This document shows, piece after piece, positions 60,650 to 64,000 of a DNA stretch of 64,000 bases. A program made the translations under genes and the position numbers. The stretch comes from CAYYNP01 sp964472545 (GTDB taxonomy: Bacteria > Planctomycetota > Planctomycetia > Pirellulales > Thermoguttaceae). The stretch covers positions 1-64,000 of the forward strand of contig CAYYNP010000017.1 of the NCBI GenBank assembly GCA_964472545.1. Direction: 5' to 3'. The number at the start of each line of letters is the position of its first letter. Position 1 is the first letter of the stretch. The notes under the pieces were generated by a model. The model did not search any database and was not told where the DNA came from. It saw only the letters and a program-made list of their open reading frames with translations.

Positions 60650-60719
60650 CGTCACCATTCGCACGTCACCATTCGCACGTCACCATTCGCACGTCGCATT
60701 TCGCACGTGGCATTTTGCG
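60650..60719. repeat. Heptamer array, CGTCACC/ATTCGCA type
   Basis: Ten in-phase 7-base units: CGTCACC and ATTCGCA alternate three times, then CGTCGCA, TTTCGCA, CGTGGCA, TTTTGCG. It overlaps the end of the leftward P-loop kinase gene: the stop codon (60680-60682) and the last 12 codons lie inside the array. Confidence 0.86.
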
Positions 60720-61354
60720 CTTTCGACCGCCTGCCACGCGTTCTCCGGCGTCATGCCAACGGTCACCTCGAGAGTCTCGATACTCACCCCCAGTTGGCGG
60801 TAGTGTTCGGCCAGCGGCAGCGTTCGATCTTCGTAGATCGCCAGTTTCCGCTTCACGTCGGGCAGTTCGTCGTCGGGGCGGCCGCGGCGGTCGCCGCCCG
60901 GGTCGTGGCGGATTCGCGCCATTACCGTCTCGCCCGTGCAGTGCAGCCGGAGGACCGTGTGGACGTCGACGATCGCGTCGACCGCCCGGGCCTGGCCGGC
61001 GTGTCGGGGCAGGCCGTTGAGGACCAGATGCGTCTGACGGTCCGCGCGGTGTTCGGCCAGGAACGACCGCAGAACACGCTCGGCAATGGGGAAGTGTTCG
61101 TCCTCCAACAGCGCGCCGGAAGCGAGCACTCCGCGGAGGAAATCGATGTTTTGCCGGCCGACGATCCGGTCGGGCCGATCCCGGTCGACGATCCGGCGCA
61201 AGTTGGCACCGAAGTCGAAATGCAGGCATTTCCGCTGCCAGAGGCCACGCCGCTGGATCAACTCGCCCAAGGGCGTTTTGCCGGACGCCGTGGGCCCCAA
61301 GAGCAGGAACGCGGGGATTCGGGCAGTCGCAGGATTGGCGTCGGACGTCTTCAC
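60680..61354 (-). CDS. Adenylate-kinase-like P-loop nucleotide kinase
   Basis: 224 residues. Walker A GPTASGKT (20-27) at the N-terminus in AFLLLGPTASGKTPLGELI. Later segments HLVLNGLPRHAGQARAVDAI and RPDDELPDVKRKLAIYEDRTLPLAEHYR (split at its lid) resemble adenylate kinase, where the lid arginines and the DD..R motif are found. It may phosphorylate nucleotides or a related small molecule. The last residues (HVRNATCEW) are translated from the heptamer array, so the natural C-terminus was replaced or extended. Followed upstream by the acyltransferase gene 12 bases away, same strand. Confidence 0.75.
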   Translation of the reverse strand: MKTSDANPATARIPAFLLLGPTASGKTPLGELIQRRGLWQRKCLHFDFGANLRRIVDRDRPDRIVGRQNIDFLRGVLASGALLEDEHFPIAERVLRSFLAEHRADRQTHLVLNGLPRHAGQARAVDAIVDVHTVLRLHCTGETVMARIRHDPGGDRRGRPDDELPDVKRKLAIYEDRTLPLAEHYRQLGVSIETLEVTVGMTPENAWQAVESAKCHVRNATCEW

Positions 61355-61366
61355 GGCAGGGACTTC

Positions 61367-62149
61367 CTACTCCAACTCGGAGTCGTTTTCCGAGTCCGGT
61401 TGTTGTGGCAGCTCCCCAACCGATCCGTTGGCCGGTTCGGCCAACTCGGCGATCGCCTCCATAAACCGCTGTGTCAACTCCTTGCGAACCTGCCGGTCGC
61501 CCTCGCAGCCGTAGTAGGGTGAGAGATCGATCGGCTGGCCGATCTCCAGCCGGACCTTCGACGGCATGAAGAGGCACCCCCATGGTGTGCCGTCGTAGGG
61601 CGAGCCTTCGATGTAGAGCGGCACCACCGGCACTTGGGCCTTCATGGCGATCAGGGTCGCCCCGCCGCGAAACGGCAGCAGCAGCTTGTCGGTCGTGTTG
61701 ATGTGACCTTCGGGAAACAGGGCCACCAGGCCACCTTGCTGGGCATAGCGGATGGCCAGTTTCGTGGCGGCCGTGTCGTTCCCGCGCCGGCCGACGGGAA
61801 TCACCTTGCACGACCGCAGAAACCACCCGAACGCCAGGTTTTCGACGTACTCCCGGGCGACCATCCAATGCACCAGCCGATCGGTAATGATCACGCTTAG
61901 CGAGGGGTCCATCGGTCCACGGTGGTTGCAGATGATCACCGCCCCCTGGCCCGGCGGCAGCGGCCATTGGCCGTTGATTTCCGCCCGCCAGAGGATGCGG
62001 ACCATCAGATAGTTCAGCGCGTAGAGCAGGGTTTGCAGGCGCGTGTAGGGAGAGCGGCGGATCTGAATCGCGGCCCAGACCACCGGCGCGGCCGCCGCGG
62101 CAATCAAGGTGCAAATCGCAAGAGTCCTGGCGGCGTCGGCCGATAACAT
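61367..62149 (-). CDS. PlsC-type 1-acylglycerol-3-phosphate acyltransferase
   Basis: 260 residues. One N-terminal membrane helix (LAICTLIAAAAAPVVWAAI), then the acyltransferase motifs: I ICNHRGPMDPSLS (HxxxxD), III LVALFPEGHINTTD, and MKAQVPVVPLYIEG. The enzyme adds the second acyl chain in phospholipid synthesis at the inner membrane; other lysophospholipid acceptors are possible in this group. It ends 12 bases before the P-loop kinase start, so co-transcribed. The acidic tail after residue 245 is disordered. Confidence 0.9.
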   Translation of the reverse strand: MLSADAARTLAICTLIAAAAAPVVWAAIQIRRSPYTRLQTLLYALNYLMVRILWRAEINGQWPLPPGQGAVIICNHRGPMDPSLSVIITDRLVHWMVAREYVENLAFGWFLRSCKVIPVGRRGNDTAATKLAIRYAQQGGLVALFPEGHINTTDKLLLPFRGGATLIAMKAQVPVVPLYIEGSPYDGTPWGCLFMPSKVRLEIGQPIDLSPYYGCEGDRQVRKELTQRFMEAIAELAEPANGSVGELPQQPDSENDSELE

Positions 62150-62237
62150 GTCAGATCGTTTCCTTTTCGGCAGATTTCGGTTCTAATGTAACGCCCCTGA
62201 AGAGATTCTGCGAGACCCACGGCCACGGAACCACGGC

Positions 62238-62717
62238 ATGCGACTCGGCATCTTGAGCGACACCCACGGGGCCGTCGGCACCACACAGGCGGCCGTGCGG
62301 ATGTTTGAAAGCCTGCGAATCGACCTATTGATCCACTGTGGCGACGTGGGGCCGCCATCGTTGATTCCGCTGTTTTCGCCGTGGCCGTGCCACTTCGTGA
62401 TCGGCAACATGGACGATGCAACGTCGCTGCGCACCGCGATCGACGCCGCCGGCCACACCTGCTACGAACGGTTCGGCCACTTGAAGGTAAACGGCCGCTC
62501 GATCGCCTTTCTGCACGGCGACGACGCCCGGCTGCTGCGGCAAACGATCCTCAGCGGCCGCTGGGACCTGGTCTGCTACGGACACACGCACGTAGCGCAG
62601 CACTCCGTCGAAGGTCCCACCGTGGTCGTTAATCCTGGAGCCATCCAGCGAACCGGGTGCCCCTCGGTGGCGATCGTGGATCTGCCGTCGATGGAAGTCA
62701 CCGAAGTCCCGCTGTGA
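62238..62717 (+). CDS. YfcE/MJ0936-type metallophosphoesterase
   Basis: 159 residues. Metal-binding motifs: ILSDTHG (5-11), IHCGDVG, IGNMDD, FLHGDD and YGHTHVAQ. The size and spacing match the YfcE phosphodiesterase family, which hydrolyses cyclic or model phosphodiesters; physiological substrate unknown. Divergent from the acyltransferase, from which it is separated by 88 bases. Confidence 0.94.
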   Translation: MRLGILSDTHGAVGTTQAAVRMFESLRIDLLIHCGDVGPPSLIPLFSPWPCHFVIGNMDDATSLRTAIDAAGHTCYERFGHLKVNGRSIAFLHGDDARLLRQTILSGRWDLVCYGHTHVAQHSVEGPTVVVNPGAIQRTGCPSVAIVDLPSMEVTEVPL

Positions 62718-62752
62718 CGATGGGCGGCGATCCGTCGGGAGCGTAGAACGAG

Positions 62753-62815
62753 CCCCCAGCCCCGAGTCTCCAGCCCCGAGTCCCCAGCCCCGAGTCTCCA
62801 GCCCCGAGTCTCCAG
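62753..62815. repeat. Heptamer array, CCCCGAG/TCTCCAG type
   Basis: Nine in-phase 7-base units, with CCCCGAG alternating with TCTCCAG or TCCCCAG. It is downstream of the phosphoesterase gene. Another example of seven-base phase with a two-unit (14-base) higher order, as at 60650-60719. Confidence 0.87.
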
Positions 62816-62946
62816 CCCCCAAATCCGACGCACAGGTTTGGCGGGCTGGATTCTCGCGAATCCAGCTACCCCTTCCAACTCTGCGAGAGTATAGTGGCAC
62901 ATAGCCCCGCGCCGCATTGATGGGCTTGGTTTCGGCGCACGTCAAC

Positions 62947-64000
62947 ATGCCTAGCGACAAATTGCGTCGCCGGCTCGCTTGGGAAGCGGCCCGGCTGATG
63001 TACGATCGGGACGAATCGGAGTACTTTCGCGCGAAGATGAAGGCCGCCCGGCGGATCTGCCCGGGAGACGTCAAGCCGAGCGACCTGCCCAGCAATCGCG
63101 AAATCCGCGATCAGATCGAAGCCCTGGCCCGGCTGCACGAGGGCCAGCGCCGCACGGAAAACCTGCGGCGGATGCGCCTCGAAGCGCTGCGGATGATGCG
63201 CATCCTGAAGGCGTTTCGCCCCCGGCTGATCGGCAGCACGCTGACCGGCCACGTCCGTAAGGGCTCCGACATCGATCTGCACGTCTTCTCCGACAGCGTC
63301 GAGGCCGTGGCCGCCGCGCTCGAGGCCGAGGGCATCCGCTACGAAATCGAACGCAAGCGGGTCCGCAAACACGGCGTCGAGACGGTCTATCGCCACGTCC
63401 ACGCCTTCGAGCACTTCCCGCTGGAGTTGACCGTCTACGGGTCGAACATGGCCCACTACGTCTTCAAGAGTTCGGTGACCGGCGGGCCGATCCCGCGGGT
63501 GAGCATCGCGGAACTGGAGCAGTTGCTCGCCGAGCAGTATCCCGACCTGGAACTCGAGCAGGCCGTGTTGGAGGCCGAGAGCAGCGTGGATCGCTACCAG
63601 ATCTACGAGATGCTCCTGCTGCCGCTGGAAAGGGTCAAGGAGAGCCGCAAGTATCACCCCGAAGGCGACGTGCTCTACCACAGCCTGCAGGTGTTCGACC
63701 TGGCCCGCGATCAACGGCCCTACGACGAGGAGTTCCTGCTGGCGGCGTTGCTGCACGACGTGGGCAAGGGGATCGACCGCGGCGACCACGTGGCGGCCGG
63801 TTTGGAGGCGCTCGAGGGCGTTATCACCCCCCGCACGGCCTGGCTGATCGAGCACCACATGGACGGCCACGCCATTCTCGGCGGTACGCTCGGCGCTCGC
63901 GCGCGGCGGCGCTTGGAGGCCTCCGCCGATTTCGACGAACTGGTGCTGCTGGCCGAATGCGACGACGCCGGCCGAGCGGTCGGCGTCGAGGCGCCGGACG
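62947..64000 (+). CDS. Nucleotidyltransferase + HD-domain protein, 3' end beyond window
   Basis: The frame from ATG 62947 (MPSDKLRRRLAWEAARL; an in-frame ATG at 62920 is possible) stays open to the window end, 351 codons. A helical N-terminus precedes a Pol-beta type nucleotidyltransferase motif GSTLTGHVRKGSDIDLHVF (96-114) with the Asp pair 108/110. An HD domain follows: VLYHSLQVFDLA, then LLHDVGK with His270-Asp271, and LIEHHMDGH. This combination is seen in tRNA nucleotidyltransferases and in nucleotide-second-messenger proteins; the order and spacing do not match CCA-adding enzyme exactly. Partial gene. Confidence 0.83.
   Translation, partial: MPSDKLRRRLAWEAARLMYDRDESEYFRAKMKAARRICPGDVKPSDLPSNREIRDQIEALARLHEGQRRTENLRRMRLEALRMMRILKAFRPRLIGSTLTGHVRKGSDIDLHVFSDSVEAVAAALEAEGIRYEIERKRVRKHGVETVYRHVHAFEHFPLELTVYGSNMAHYVFKSSVTGGPIPRVSIAELEQLLAEQYPDLELEQAVLEAESSVDRYQIYEMLLLPLERVKESRKYHPEGDVLYHSLQVFDLARDQRPYDEEFLLAALLHDVGKGIDRGDHVAAGLEALEGVITPRTAWLIEHHMDGHAILGGTLGARARRRLEASADFDELVLLAECDDAGRAVGVEAPD

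Overview
The window looks like a high-GC chromosomal contig from a motile planctomycete, probably close to Pirellulales. The signs are a SUMF-domain protein with the usual planctomycete N-terminus (RRWYQFSLRT before a membrane segment), LRR lipoproteins, a secreted sulfatase, a PEP-CTERM protein, a serine/threonine kinase with a WRAGQLL-like N-terminus and extracytoplasmic tail, a sortilin-type BNR propeller, and long intergenic stretches full of hairpin and short tandem repeats. A 100-base N run at 58970-59069 shows this is a scaffold. No rRNA or tRNA gene, CRISPR array, transposase or phage gene was recognised.

Layout. 1-11 kb is mostly leftward: SUMF/LRR protein, LRR lipoprotein, a PepSY-type membrane protein with a secreted partner, lepA (EF4), a sulfatase and an RND exporter. 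At 11.6 kb is a rightward alpha/beta hydrolase that has lost its nucleophile and histidine. From 12.5 to 39.2 kb there is one long rightward flagellar block: TPR membrane protein, FlgN-like chaperone, histidine kinase, sigma-54 response regulator, a four-helix-bundle gene framed by inverted heptamer repeats, a near-perfect sigma-54 promoter, then flgB-flgC-fliE-fliF-fliG-fliH-fliI-fliJ-motE-like-fliK-flgD-flgE-flbD-motA-motB-fliL-fliN-fliO-fliP-fliQ-fliR-flhB. The switch gene fliM is not in this block. It lies leftward at 54-55 kb directly after proA. flhA, flagellin, rod/ring and chemotaxis genes are absent from the window.

39-64 kb is mixed accessory and housekeeping DNA: a secreted nucleoside hydrolase, a PEP-CTERM protein with a decayed PEP-CTERM tail beside it, mcsB/mcsA (protein arginine kinase pair), coaD, a class V aminotransferase, a small membrane protein, a secreted TPR protein, a Tat-exported DJ-1/PfpI protein, a CPBP protease, a PIG-L deacetylase, a 1032-residue propeller with an inserted PDZ domain, fliM, proA, a HEAT-repeat protein, the gapped Ser/Thr kinase, a P-loop kinase with an acyltransferase, a YfcE-type phosphoesterase, and a nucleotidyltransferase-HD protein that runs off the right edge.

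How it fits together. The histidine kinase and NtrC-type activator sit just upstream of the sigma-54 promoter and very likely drive the flagellar operon, as in other sigma-54 flagellar hierarchies. The operon supplies the MS ring, C ring, type III export apparatus, hook and stator.

The most unusual signals are: (1) about ten arrays with strict 7-base periodicity but different unit sequences, several directly in front of flagellar start codons; (2) a FliN carrying four FliM-like EIxxLLxQ motifs about 40 residues apart; (3) FlhB with NPTE where NPTH is expected; (4) a duplicated 36-bp repeat that encodes the FliP N-terminus; (5) several dispersed hairpin families, some supplying stop codons of neighbouring genes.
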